Assembly (NCBI RefSeq): GCF_013416325.1
Contig: NZ_JACCGK010000001.1
Span: forward strand, 1 to 64,000
Length of the DNA: 64,000 bases
Direction: 5' to 3'
Origin: Vreelandella sedimenti
GTDB lineage: Bacteria > Pseudomonadota > Gammaproteobacteria > Pseudomonadales > Halomonadaceae
Each line of letters begins with the position of its first letter. Within the stretch, counting starts at the first letter, position 1. The notes beneath the pieces were generated by a model. That model was not told the origin of the DNA. It did not search any database and saw nothing but the letters and a program-made list of their open reading frames with translations. This document shows positions 8,722 to 19,002 of the stretch, piece by piece. The position numbers and the translations under genes are program-made.

Positions 8722-9510
8722 TTAGAAGGTACCGGGGTAGGCGCCGCCGTCTAGCAGGATATTCTGCCCTGTTAGATAACCTGCATGCTCGCTGCACATA
8801 AAGGCGCAGAAGGCGCCAAACTCCTCGGCGGTGCCGAATCGTCGGGTCGGTACGCCCTGGGCTCGCTGCTCGCGTACCTGTTCGATAGTTTGCTGACTCT
8901 TCTCGGCGACATTTTTGAAGTTGCCGCGCAGGCGATCGGTATCAAAGGAGCCGGGCAGTAGGTTGTTGATCGTGACGTTGTGCGAGGCGAGTTGCGGCTG
9001 GCGAGCAAGCCCCGCGACGAAGCCGGTTAGCCCACTGCGCGCACCGTTGGATAACCCGAGAATGTCGATGGGGGCTTTTACCGCGCCCGAGGTAATATTG
9101 ACCACGCGGCCAAAGCCGTTGGCGGCCATACGGTCTACCGTGGCCTTGATCAGCTCAATAGGCGTGATCATGTTGGCATCCACGGCCTGTATCCACTCTT
9201 CACGACTCCAGTCGCGAAAATCCCCTGGCGGTGGCCCACCGTTATTGTTGATCAGAATATCGACTTGCGGGCAGGCGGCCAGCAACGCCTCGCGTACCTC
9301 CTCGCGTCCGATATCCCCAGCCACGGGGTGCACCTGAACAGCTGGATTAAGGGCCCGCAACGCGTCGGCGGTCTTTTCGAGCACCTCGGCATTGCGTGAA
9401 TTAATGGCCAGGTTGACGCCCTCTTTGGCCAGCGCTTCGGCGCAGCCTCGCCCCAACCCTTTGCTCGCTGCGCATACTACGGCCCAGCGTCCCGCGATTC
9501 CAAGATCCAT
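8722..9510 (-). CDS. Short-chain dehydrogenase/reductase (FabG-like)
   Basis: NAD(P)-dependent SDR of about 262 aa. The Rossmann motif is slightly atypical (AASKGLGRGCAEALA in place of TGxxxGIG). It has NNNGGPPPGDF in the place of NNAG, the catalytic Ser in VVNITSGA and a C-terminal LDGGAYPGTF. The usual YxxxK is not clear: the segment after the Ser reads LGLSNGARSGLTGF, lacking Tyr and Lys at the normal positions, as in some SDR subfamilies. Start taken at ATG 9510 (MDLGIAGR) with GGAG 8 nt upstream. Last gene of the cupin-TTT-SDR operon; likely oxidises or reduces an intermediate of the imported substrate. Confidence 0.85.
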   Translation of the reverse strand: MDLGIAGRWAVVCAASKGLGRGCAEALAKEGVNLAINSRNAEVLEKTADALRALNPAVQVHPVAGDIGREEVREALLAACPQVDILINNNGGPPPGDFRDWSREEWIQAVDANMITPIELIKATVDRMAANGFGRVVNITSGAVKAPIDILGLSNGARSGLTGFVAGLARQPQLASHNVTINNLLPGSFDTDRLRGNFKNVAEKSQQTIEQVREQRAQGVPTRRFGTAEEFGAFCAFMCSEHAGYLTGQNILLDGGAYPGTF

Positions 9511-9542
9511 ACCATGTACTCCTGTGTGTTCGATATTTGGGC

Positions 9543-10241
9543 TCAACGTGACGAATAGCCACCGTCTACCGGTAATAGTACGCCCGTTATAAAGTTAGCG
9601 CCCGGCGAGGCCAAGAACAGCGCTGGCCCGGCAAGGTCGTCAGGTTTGCCCCAGCGGCCCATGGGTGTGCGCCCGACGAGTTCCGCCGAGCGTTCGCTGT
9701 TCTGGGTGAGTGCTGCAGTCAGGTCGGTGGCAATCCAGCCCGGCGCAAGGGCATTGACGCGAATACCATCGCTGGCCCAGGCGATCGCCAATGACCGTGT
9801 GAGTTGGGCCACGCCGCCCTTGGAAGCAGAGTAGGCCGGGGCATGGCCGCTGCCAAAAAACGACAGCATAGAGGCGGTGTTGATAATGCAGCCACCCGTT
9901 GCCTTGAGGGCTGCATGCGCGGCATGGCAACAGCGCTGTGTACCGTTGAGGTTGATGTCGATGACCTCAGCAAAGCCCTCAGGGGTAAACTCCTTGCCGT
10001 CACGCTGGATGACGCCGGCGCAGTTCACCAACACATCCAATTTTGGGAACGCCGCGAAGAAGCGCTCAACCTGGGCCGGGTCACGCACATCGAGTTGGTG
10101 TCGGTCGGTTACGTCTTCGGCTTGCTGTTCGCTCTTAGGCTCGATGCCGGTGACGTGGACTTCGTCACCCTGGGCGGCAAACGCCAGCGCAATCGCCCGA
10201 CCAATGCCGCTAGTACCGCCAATAACGATAACAGTGTTCAT
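9543..10241 (-). CDS. Short-chain dehydrogenase/reductase, classical
   Basis: Classical SDR of 232 aa. It has GGTSGIGRAIALAF (cofactor binding), NCAGV, catalytic Ser in NTASMLSFFGS, YSASKGG (the YxxxK pair) and a C-terminal PVDGGYSSR. It should act as an NAD(P)-dependent alcohol dehydrogenase or 3-oxo reductase. It sits between tctA (51 bp upstream) and the second SDR (32 bp downstream), all on the minus strand, so it belongs to the same catabolic operon. The two SDRs are not close copies, so they probably act at different steps. The substrate is not deducible. Confidence 0.9.
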   Translation of the reverse strand: MNTVIVIGGTSGIGRAIALAFAAQGDEVHVTGIEPKSEQQAEDVTDRHQLDVRDPAQVERFFAAFPKLDVLVNCAGVIQRDGKEFTPEGFAEVIDINLNGTQRCCHAAHAALKATGGCIINTASMLSFFGSGHAPAYSASKGGVAQLTRSLAIAWASDGIRVNALAPGWIATDLTAALTQNSERSAELVGRTPMGRWGKPDDLAGPALFLASPGANFITGVLLPVDGGYSSR

Positions 10242-10292
10242 ATCGCTCCTCTTTAGAACGTGAAAAGGGGGTTAGGTCGCGAAATGGGTCGC

Positions 10293-11798
10293 TTAAGATG
10301 AGGTAGCTGACGCGCGCGTCTGCCAGGCGGAGCGCACGCTGGAGACGATAATGGCCAGCCACACCAGCAATGCGAGCCCACCCAACATGGCAGCGATGGG
10401 GCGTTCGAAGAGCACCAGCAGTTCGCCATTGGCTTTGATCATTGAGCGCATAAAGTTGCTCTCCACCACCGGGCCGAGAATCACTGCCAGGATCATGGGT
10501 CCGATAGGGAAATCGTTCTCAACAAGAAAATAGGCCAGCAGGCCCAGCCCAAGCATCAGCCAGACATCTAGCAGGCTGTTGTTGGCAGCGAAGGCGCCCA
10601 CGATACAAAACAGCAAAATCAGCGGGTAAAGCACGCTGGAGGGCACCGCGAGGATATGGCGCGCGCCGCGTATAGCGAGCAGACCAAGGGGTAACAACAG
10701 CAGATTAGCCAGGATAAACACGATGAAAATGGCGTTGACCAAGGTGGCGTTGGAAGTGAAAACGTCTGGCCCTGGCGTGATGCCTTTCATCATCAGTACA
10801 CCGATAATAATGGCGGTGATAGTGTCGCCTGGGATGCCGAACACCAGGGCGGGAATGTAGGCACCCGAGAGTGCTGCATTATTCGCCGAGCTGGCCGCGA
10901 CCAGCCCTTCGGGATGCCCGGTGCCATACTTCTCGGGCGTGCGCGAGAGCTTGCGCGACAAGGCGTAGCTGATCCACGAAGCGATATCGGCACCCGCACC
11001 GGGTAGTGCGCCAATCAGCGTGCCGAGCACGCCACTACGCGCGATCCCACCCTTGTATTGCCACATCAGGCTGCCCACGCCGCTAAATGGCTTCTCTACC
11101 GGCGGGGGTGGTGGAAAGTGGGTGTGGCCGATTTCTGGCATTCGCCGCAGCAGCTCAGCGACGGCAAACAGGCCAATCAGCACTGGCAGAATTGAGATGC
11201 CGCTGAGCAGATCAGAGATACCGAAGGTAAAACGGATCTGGCCTGAGACCGAATCCATGCCCACCATGGAGATCAGCAGACCGATCAACATCGAGATTGC
11301 GCCTTTGAGGGGATCTGCACCGGATACCAGCACGGCGCATGAAAGCCCGAGCAGGGCCAGCCAGAAGTATTCGTCGCTGGTGAAACGAAGGGCGAAATCG
11401 GCGACCAGTGGAGCGAAAAACGCCAGAATTGCCACCCCGATGAGCCCGCCGACGACCGAACACACCAAGTTGACGCCGAGCGCCTGGCCGATCTTGCCCT
11501 TACGTCCCATCAGGTAGGCTTCTTCGGTGTAAGCAGCCGAGGCGGGGGTGCCGGGGATACGTAGCAAGGCACCGGGGATATCGCCGGCCACGATGGCCAT
11601 CGCCGTGGCGGCCACGATGGCACTGATTGCCGGTAAGGGCTCCATGAAAAAGGTTACCGGGACGAGTAAGGCGGTGGCCATGGTCGCGGTCAGGCCAGGA
11701 ATGGCACCGATCAGCAGGCCGAATAGCGACGCTCCGAGGATCACCGCGAGGACATCCCAGGCGAACACCATGCCTAACGCTGCGTGTAGTTCCGCCAT
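10293..11798 (-). CDS. tctA: Tripartite tricarboxylate transporter large permease, TctA family
   Basis: 501-aa polytopic membrane protein with about 12 predicted helices. It has the TctA signature regions GLLIGAIPGLTATMATALL near residue 25 and GALPGAGADIASWISYALS near residue 262. It forms the main channel for uptake of an organic acid driven by an ion gradient. The start codon overlaps the stop of tctB, and tctC lies upstream of that, so all three parts of the TTT system are present in order tctC-tctB-tctA. The family transports citrate, tartrate, aromatic acids and others, so the substrate stays open. Confidence 0.93.
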   Translation of the reverse strand: MAELHAALGMVFAWDVLAVILGASLFGLLIGAIPGLTATMATALLVPVTFFMEPLPAISAIVAATAMAIVAGDIPGALLRIPGTPASAAYTEEAYLMGRKGKIGQALGVNLVCSVVGGLIGVAILAFFAPLVADFALRFTSDEYFWLALLGLSCAVLVSGADPLKGAISMLIGLLISMVGMDSVSGQIRFTFGISDLLSGISILPVLIGLFAVAELLRRMPEIGHTHFPPPPPVEKPFSGVGSLMWQYKGGIARSGVLGTLIGALPGAGADIASWISYALSRKLSRTPEKYGTGHPEGLVAASSANNAALSGAYIPALVFGIPGDTITAIIIGVLMMKGITPGPDVFTSNATLVNAIFIVFILANLLLLPLGLLAIRGARHILAVPSSVLYPLILLFCIVGAFAANNSLLDVWLMLGLGLLAYFLVENDFPIGPMILAVILGPVVESNFMRSMIKANGELLVLFERPIAAMLGGLALLVWLAIIVSSVRSAWQTRASATSS

Positions 11799-12268
11799 CA
11801 GTAGATCACCTCCTCGAGAATGCCCAGATCAAGCGGCACGTGCAGCAACAGCGCGAAAACGCTCCACACCACCGCACTTGCCACGATGGCGACGATAACG
11901 GCCATCCCCCAGCGGCCGTCAGACAGCCAGCCAATCAGCAAGGTGAGCATTAACGGCGCGACCAGCGGGAAGCCGAGCAGCGGTGTTAGCAACACGTAAC
12001 CAGCAACGGCGGCAATAACAGCGAGCAGGCATATCAAGGTGCGCGACAGAGTCACTTGCCCCTGCCAAAGGAACAGGGCACCACGCTGCTGCCAGCCGCG
12101 AAGTGACAGTAGCAGACCAAGCCCAACCAGAAAGGCGCCGATGATGGTGGGAAAAGTGCCGGCCCCGTAGGGCTGGCGCGCCAACGGCGGGAAATCCTTG
12201 GAGGCCCATATAGTAATGGCGCCAAGCAGCGCCATTACCAGCCCCATCAAGAGGTCGTTGATGCGCAT
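11798..12268 (-). CDS. tctB: Tripartite tricarboxylate transporter small permease, TctB family
   Basis: 156-aa membrane protein with four or so hydrophobic segments (INDLLMGLVMALLGAITIWA at the N-terminus, then about residues 40-60, 78-100 and 110-150), matching the small TctB subunit. The motif FPPLARQPYGAGTFPTIIG resembles the conserved first loop of the family. It stabilises the TctA channel. Four bp after the tctC stop and overlapping the tctA start, which supports a single transcript. Confidence 0.9.
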   Translation of the reverse strand: MRINDLLMGLVMALLGAITIWASKDFPPLARQPYGAGTFPTIIGAFLVGLGLLLSLRGWQQRGALFLWQGQVTLSRTLICLLAVIAAVAGYVLLTPLLGFPLVAPLMLTLLIGWLSDGRWGMAVIVAIVASAVVWSVFALLLHVPLDLGILEEVIY

Positions 12269-12272
12269 GGGG

Positions 12273-13247
12273 TTATTCTGCCAGGCCCAACTTATCGATT
12301 ATCTCGCCGTTGTTTTCGTCGGCTTCAGCCATGAAGTCGCGAAAGCCTTCCGGGCCTTCCCACTGCATGCCGAAGCCCTGATTGGTCATGAACTCCTGGA
12401 ATTGGTCAGATTTATAGACGGCTTCTGCGGCCTCGGCCAGAGTATCGACCACATCATCGGGCAGTCCTGCGGGGCCGATCAAGCCACGCCAAGTGCCTGC
12501 CGCCCACTCATCGCCAGTGACTTCTTCAGCAGTGGGAATGTCAGGGAAGGCATCAAGGCGCTCGTTAGCGAACACTGCAAGCGTTCTCACGCGCTCGGCG
12601 TCGCGCATGGATTCAGCTTCGGGCAGCGAGGAGAACACGAAATCCACGCCACCGGCGGCGAGTTCCTGGAGCCCCGGTGCAGCGCCTTCACTGGGGACGA
12701 GTGAAACGGTGTTGGGATCAATGCCTTGCTGGTTAAGAAAACCAGCGAATGCCAAGTGATAGGCAGCACCTGGCGCAGAGCCTGAAACAGTGTATTCGTT
12801 GGGGTTGGCTTCAATGTCCTGCAGGGCGTTGTCTAGATCTTCCCACTCTGATTCGGCGCTGACGTTAAACGCCGCGGCGTCGAGGTTGATCAACGCAATC
12901 GGCGACAGATCCTCATACGAGACTTGAGAACTGCCAATATGTCGATAGGTAGTGATCTCAGCGGTCACCAAGCCAAGGGTATAGCCATCCGGCTCGGCGT
13001 TGGCCATGACCGTATGACCCACCACACCGGCGCCGCCGGTGCGGTTGACCACATTGACCGTTTGACCAAGCTCTTCCTGCAACCCGTTGGCCAATTGGCG
13101 GGCCACCGCATCGGTGCCGCCGCCCGCTGACCAGGGGACGATCAGTTCAATCGGTTTTTCGGGGTAGTCGGCTTGGGCAGTGCCGATGGATAAGGCGAAG
13201 GCGGTCAGGCTGATGGATACGGCTAGCGGGGGTTTGTTAAACATCAT
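12273..13247 (-). CDS. tctC: TTT transporter periplasmic binding protein, TctC family
   Basis: 324 aa with a Sec signal peptide (residues 1-26, cleavage after AQA) and the TctC/BugT fold. The family signature DYPEKPIELIVPWSAGGGTD follows the cleavage site, and NRTGGAGVVGHTVMANAEPDGYTLG is also characteristic. It captures an anionic organic substrate in the periplasm for TctAB. The mature protein is rich in Glu and Asp, as expected for an exported protein of a halophile. First of the three transporter genes, about 80 bp after the cupin gene; the substrate is unknown. Confidence 0.92.
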   Translation of the reverse strand: MMFNKPPLAVSISLTAFALSIGTAQADYPEKPIELIVPWSAGGGTDAVARQLANGLQEELGQTVNVVNRTGGAGVVGHTVMANAEPDGYTLGLVTAEITTYRHIGSSQVSYEDLSPIALINLDAAAFNVSAESEWEDLDNALQDIEANPNEYTVSGSAPGAAYHLAFAGFLNQQGIDPNTVSLVPSEGAAPGLQELAAGGVDFVFSSLPEAESMRDAERVRTLAVFANERLDAFPDIPTAEEVTGDEWAAGTWRGLIGPAGLPDDVVDTLAEAAEAVYKSDQFQEFMTNQGFGMQWEGPEGFRDFMAEADENNGEIIDKLGLAE

Positions 13248-13326
13248 AAGGGTGCTCCTGTCGTGTTTTTGTTGTTGGCGTTAGGGCCTTAATTCATGCG
13301 TTTGGTTTTTAAGGGAACATCTCGCT

Positions 13327-13851
13327 TTAGCGAATGAACCGGTCGACATAGTCGCGGCCAAGCCCGCAGCTTTCATAATGCTTGCGACACATGTCGACCT
13401 TGGTGAAGACATCTTCGAACCCGAGGTGCTTGCCCCATGGGTCAACGTAATACATGACGCCGTTGACCTGAAAGAGCGTGATCATTTCCTCGACATCCTC
13501 GTCGACGACTAGGGTGTGAGTCTCACCTGGAGGTTCGTAGACATAGCTACCCTCGGTAGCCACCCAGTCATGCTCGAGATACCGCCATTTGCCTTTGAGT
13601 ACCATGCCATGCACTGGGTTGGGATGACGGTGGCGGCTGAGCACGCCAGACTTGCGAACGCGCAGTAGGTTGACCCAGTAGCCCTGGGACACGTTCAGGC
13701 ACAGCGGACGGAAATCAACGTTTTCCGCTTGCGGCACCCAGATACGTTCGTCCTGGGGGAGGGCGTGCGGCTCGACAATTTCAAGAGCAGCCTCAGCGGG
13801 TTGCGGATATTGGTAAGGCATCCGCTGATGTTCATCAGCTTGAACCGGCAT
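13327..13851 (-). CDS. Cupin-domain protein, 2,4'-dihydroxyacetophenone dioxygenase-like
   Basis: 174-aa single-domain cupin. Likely metal ligands lie in the first motif (SRHRHPNPVHGMVLKGKW, several His) and the second (PPGETHTLV, Glu and His). The layout, with WVPQAENVDFRPLCLNVSQG before the barrel, resembles the 2,4'-dihydroxyacetophenone dioxygenase/ChrR-like cupins, which cleave a C-C bond with O2 using iron. The start at ATG 13851 is fixed by a strong GGAGGAAAT upstream; the longer frame runs through the promoter. First gene of the cupin-tctCBA-SDR-SDR unit and divergent from an IclR regulator. The dioxygenase role is an inference from family resemblance. Confidence 0.75.
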   Translation of the reverse strand: MPVQADEHQRMPYQYPQPAEAALEIVEPHALPQDERIWVPQAENVDFRPLCLNVSQGYWVNLLRVRKSGVLSRHRHPNPVHGMVLKGKWRYLEHDWVATEGSYVYEPPGETHTLVVDEDVEEMITLFQVNGVMYYVDPWGKHLGFEDVFTKVDMCRKHYESCGLGRDYVDRFIR

Positions 13852-13860
13852 ATTTCCTCC

Positions 13861-13875
13861 GTCCATAATGTGGAC
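13861..13875. promoter_or_regulatory. Inverted repeat GTCCATAATGTGGAC, candidate IclR operator
   Basis: GTCCA-N5-TGGAC is a perfect inverted repeat immediately upstream of the cupin ribosome site. A related half-site (TATGGAC) follows at 13889-13895. It lies between the divergent cupin operon and the IclR gene, the usual place for an IclR-family operator. Binding is inferred from position and symmetry only. Confidence 0.45.
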
Positions 13876-13988
13876 ATAAAGATCATAATATGGACAATAT
13901 GTTCTCAAGGTAAGAGCCAGGGCGAGATGCGTCAATTGACCGTGACGGATTACTGATTAGACATTCGTATTATTTGAAGAGGCGATTG

Positions 13989-14771
13989 ATGACGGCTGAC
14001 GACGAAGAGCGAGTGCCGCGGCCCAACGTCCAGGGTGCCGCCGCGGTGACCAAAGGACTACGCCTGCTGCAAGTGATCGCTGAGCTTGGTGTTGACGCGA
14101 CCATCCGTAACATCCAGGCACACCTGGGGATGCCCCGGCCTACGGTTTACCGGTTGCTGAACACGCTTGAGCAGGAGCGGTTTGTCGAACGTAACCCCCT
14201 AGGGGGAGAGTACGTGCTAGGTCGCGAGCTGCTGCGTCTCACTCATCAATCGCTGGCGCGGAGCAGCTTGCAGGAACGCGCTCGGGCCACTTTACGCGCC
14301 ATCGGTAAACAAACCGGGGAAACGGTGCATTTGGGCGTACCGTTTGGCTGCCATATGACCTTCGTTGACAAGGTTGAGTCGCCGGAAGCGGTGCGCATGG
14401 CCTCGTATATCGGTATGCCAGTGCCAATGCACTCTACCTCGGTAGGTAAGGCGTATCTCGCCGCCCTTGACGAGGCCACCCGTGAGCAGTATCTGGCTCA
14501 ATTGACCTTAGAGCCTGTCACACATCGCACCTGCACGACGCTTGGGGCGTTGCGCAAGGAACTCGCGGTGACGCGCGAACGTGGCTTTGCAGTCGATGAC
14601 GAGGAAAATGAATTAGGCATCATCTGTTTCGGTCAGGCAGTTCGCGGCGCCGATGGCCGAGTTGAAGGGGCCATCAGTGTCAGCGTGCCACGCTACCGAT
14701 TACCCGATGATGGGCAGCAGCGTATCTTGGAGTGTATCCGTTCGCTATGCAGTGACGCTGGCTTGGTGTAG
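13989..14771 (+). CDS. IclR-family transcriptional regulator of the cupin-TTT operon
   Basis: About 260 aa: winged HTH at residues 15-75 (AAAVTKGLRLLQVIAELG, then MPRPTVYRLLNTLEQERFV) and a C-terminal IclR effector domain (MHSTSVGKAYLAAL; HRTCTTLGALRKELAVTRERGFAVDDEEN). I chose ATG 13989 because AGAGG lies 6 nt upstream; the longer frame opens with TTG. It is divergent from the cupin-tctCBA-SDR operon, and the gap holds a clear inverted repeat, so it most likely controls that operon in response to the imported substrate or a breakdown product. Confidence 0.9.
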   Translation: MTADDEERVPRPNVQGAAAVTKGLRLLQVIAELGVDATIRNIQAHLGMPRPTVYRLLNTLEQERFVERNPLGGEYVLGRELLRLTHQSLARSSLQERARATLRAIGKQTGETVHLGVPFGCHMTFVDKVESPEAVRMASYIGMPVPMHSTSVGKAYLAALDEATREQYLAQLTLEPVTHRTCTTLGALRKELAVTRERGFAVDDEENELGIICFGQAVRGADGRVEGAISVSVPRYRLPDDGQQRILECIRSLCSDAGLV

Positions 14772-15223
14772 TGCAGCAGGCAAAATAGAGACCAAACTGT
14801 TGTAAGTGGTATGCAATCTATCGGCTAGCTAATCGTGCACGAAGTAGCGCGCATCTTCTTCGTGCAACTGCCATGTTCTAGCTACCATCTTCCAACGACT
14901 AAGATGCCATCCAACTGCCATTCACACATTTTTACAGGTGGTTGTGCATGGTGGCGAGGTGGATGGTTTATTCGTTAGTTTTTAAGGTAACCGTCCAAGG
15001 TGTACATTATCACTGGAAGAATTGTGAAAAGTACCATGGCCATGACTAGTAGCAGGGACGGTGTGTTTAATGCGATAAAGAGCCGCTTAGTTATAGTCTT
15101 CCGAAGGGGGTATGTGAAAGCTGGGGGCGCCCTGAATAGACTCCCTTTATGTGGATTAAGTGGGCGAAGAAAATAGCTGACTTAATCATGAGCTAGCGGA
15201 GCCAGCTCACTCTTTAGCGCGAC
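14772..15223. other. 452-bp gap without a supported gene
   Basis: No reading frame with coding character is present between the convergent IclR and rnk genes. A short imperfect hairpin (GAGCTAGC/GCCAGCTC near 15191-15209) follows the rnk stop on the minus strand but has no T-run. I see no tRNA or known RNA motif. A small RNA cannot be excluded. Confidence 0.4.
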
Positions 15224-15637
15224 TTATCGGTGGAATTGCTTTTCGCGTTCGGGTTGCCAGTAGATAGCATCGATACGGAGCCGTGCTTCGGTATTGTTGG
15301 GTAACGGCCATTCAATAATGTCGCCCACTTTGAGGCCGATCAATGCAGCGCCAATAGGCGCCATGACCGAAATGCCGTCCGCTACGCTTTCCAGGGAGTG
15401 CGGATAAACCAGCGTTCGAATCATCTTAAGCCCGCGGGTGAGGTCGGTGAAGCGAACCTGGCTATTCATGCTGACCACGTCATCCGGAATATCCTCGGGA
15501 TCACAGACTTCACCTCGTGCTAACTCTTCCTCAAGTAGCTGAGCCACGGCCATGTCTTTATCAGATGCATTGTCGATCAAGCGCTGAAGGCGTTCGGCAT
15601 CAAGACGATTAATAATAATAGCAGGACGTTGTCCCAT
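15224..15637 (-). CDS. rnk: Rnk, nucleoside diphosphate kinase regulator (GreA/B-like)
   Basis: 137 aa. An N-terminal coiled segment (NRLDAERLQRLIDNASDKD) is followed by the GreA/GreB C-terminal domain (MNSQVRFTDL, then ISVMAPIGAALIGLKVGDIIEWPLP). Rnk proteins bind RNA polymerase like Gre factors but have a short coiled coil lacking the cleavage residues; they affect NTP pools and stress responses. Strong AAGGAGAG upstream of the ATG. It lies downstream of gdhA on the same strand but is separated from it by a good terminator. Confidence 0.9.
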   Translation of the reverse strand: MGQRPAIIINRLDAERLQRLIDNASDKDMAVAQLLEEELARGEVCDPEDIPDDVVSMNSQVRFTDLTRGLKMIRTLVYPHSLESVADGISVMAPIGAALIGLKVGDIIEWPLPNNTEARLRIDAIYWQPEREKQFHR

Positions 15638-15672
15638 GATTACTCTCCTTAGAAAGCAATAAGTTTAAACCA

Positions 15673-15708
15673 ATAAAAAACAGCCCTTCCCCAATAAAGG
15701 AAGGACTG
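15673..15708 (-). terminator. Rho-independent terminator after gdhA
   Basis: On the minus strand a 10-bp stem (CAGTCCTTCC/GGAAGGGCTG, one mismatch, 8-nt loop) is followed by six T residues. It lies about 40 bp after the gdhA stop and before rnk, so it should end gdhA transcription. Confidence 0.8.
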
Positions 15709-15749
15709 CGTGCTTTTTACAGCATAAGCGATTTATAAAATAAAGACGA

Positions 15750-17431
<1,682 letters not shown>

Positions 17432-17908
17432 TTAATTTAATAGAAGCGCTTTATCTATCGCTATAAACTCACTGGCCGCATTTATCAGCGACGCCGCCGT
17501 CAGTTGGGGAACGCCATAAACTTCGACTTTTTTGCCATGCTTGGCACGGATTTTTTGGACTAGTAGATCAAAGTCGCCATCGCCGGATACCAGCACGATC
17601 ACATCTGCCTGTTCTGCGTACTCCATGGCGTCAAGCGCGATGCCTACATCCCAATCGCCTTTTGCGGAACCGTCTGACCGCTGAATAAAGGGCTTTAATT
17701 TCACATCAAAACCAATCGCTCTGAGTATGTTTTGAAACTCTCGCTGCTTTTGGTCACCTCGATCGATGGCATAGCAAACAGCTTTAATAACCTCTCTGTT
17801 AGCGGTTACTCGTGCCCAGAATTTGTTGTAATCAAAGTTTTTTCCATATGCTTCGCGCACGGTGTAATAGACGTTTTGAATATCAACAAATACGGCAACG
17901 GTGGTCAT
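17432..17908 (-). CDS. NYN-domain (LabA/DUF88-like) putative RNase
   Basis: 158-aa protein formed entirely of a NYN/PIN-like nuclease fold. Conserved acidic residues appear in VAVFVDIQNVYY (first Asp), KGDWDVGIALDAMEY and VLVSGDGDFDLLVQKI, the usual metal-binding Asp positions. Family members cleave RNA or act in antisense-type regulation. ATG 17908 chosen over the TTG one codon upstream. It stands alone and no partner is evident. Confidence 0.85.
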   Translation of the reverse strand: MTTVAVFVDIQNVYYTVREAYGKNFDYNKFWARVTANREVIKAVCYAIDRGDQKQREFQNILRAIGFDVKLKPFIQRSDGSAKGDWDVGIALDAMEYAEQADVIVLVSGDGDFDLLVQKIRAKHGKKVEVYGVPQLTAASLINAASEFIAIDKALLLN

Positions 17909-18198
17909 CAATTCGCCTTTTCAGGAACCTATTAGAAGAAGCCGGGTTAGCTAACACCAGTCTAACACTCAGCCGGTTGTCGCCCTTCATCCGTTGGGCG
18001 CAAGGCTATAGAAGATCAGTTTTGTACAATTATCGGTAGCTTTTGTATGAGTTTTTTGGTTCTTAATGTCGTCATATGTTGACCTATGCCAACCTCTACC
18101 TCGTATGCGCTAAAGTGGCTTTGTCTCATTTAGTGAGATGAACTCGTGAATTTGTCTTGTTATGTTTTAGCTCACATAGACAAATAACGATAAACATA

Positions 18199-18996
18199 AT
18201 GCCGGTAAATGAAAGCATCACCTCATCAGGCCCTACCACTCTCGTGCATGCCATGCAGATATTGCAGGTTACCGCACGTGGCGGCCACCGGGGTGCGAGT
18301 GTAGACGATTATCTAAATGAATTGAGTTTCAGCCGTCCTACGCTCTATCGGTTGTTAAAAGGTCTCAAGCAGCAGGGATTTTTACGATCTTCTCCCATTC
18401 GTGGGCGTTACCTGCTGGGTTATGAGCTGCTGGTGCTTGGCGCCCAAGCGGGAAATGGTGCTGGGTTGCGTGATTTGGCCCGGCCAAGGTTGCTGACACT
18501 CGCGCAGCGCTGGGGAGACAGCTTCTATCTGTTCGCTCGCGATGGCGTCAATGCCGTTTGCCTGGAAGTGCAGAACGGCGCTTATCCCGTGGGCAGCTTC
18601 GTTAGGGCCACGGGTGGACGTTTGCCGCTAGGCGTTGGCCAAGCGTCGATTGCCTTGCTTGCCTACCTGGGGGCTGATGAGCGAAGCGAAATACTCAACC
18701 ATAACGCTGAACAACTGATGGACGAATACGCGATTGCCATTGATGGCATCGAAGCCGAAATTGCCCATCAACTGAAACATGGTTACGCCCGTGGCGTAGA
18801 AGGTTCTTTACTCCCGGAATACAGCGGCCTGGCCATTCCTATCCTCGATCATAGCGGCCACCCCCTGGGTGCCATGAGTTGTTCGATGCTTAAATCGCGT
18901 ATGACGAAGAGCCATAAGCTGGAAGTACTCCAAGGCATGCAGGAAGAAGTGGCTGCCATGGTCAATCAGGCCCATGGCCTGCTGTATCTGGATTAA
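18199..18996 (+). CDS. IclR-family transcriptional regulator
   Basis: About 265 aa. The N-terminal winged HTH (LVHAMQILQVTARGG; SFSRPTLYRLLKGLKQQGFL) is followed by the IclR effector domain (RATGGRLPLGVGQASIALLAYL; ARGVEGSLLPEYSGLAIPILD). ATG 18199 is preferred over the TTG at 18157. It is followed 6 bp later by a FAD-dependent oxidase gene and then a transporter gene on the same strand, so the three probably form an operon in which the regulator controls its own transcript. The effector is likely the amine or amino acid that the oxidase handles. Confidence 0.88.
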   Translation: MPVNESITSSGPTTLVHAMQILQVTARGGHRGASVDDYLNELSFSRPTLYRLLKGLKQQGFLRSSPIRGRYLLGYELLVLGAQAGNGAGLRDLARPRLLTLAQRWGDSFYLFARDGVNAVCLEVQNGAYPVGSFVRATGGRLPLGVGQASIALLAYLGADERSEILNHNAEQLMDEYAIAIDGIEAEIAHQLKHGYARGVEGSLLPEYSGLAIPILDHSGHPLGAMSCSMLKSRMTKSHKLEVLQGMQEEVAAMVNQAHGLLYLD

Positions 18997-19002
18997 CTCG
19001 CT

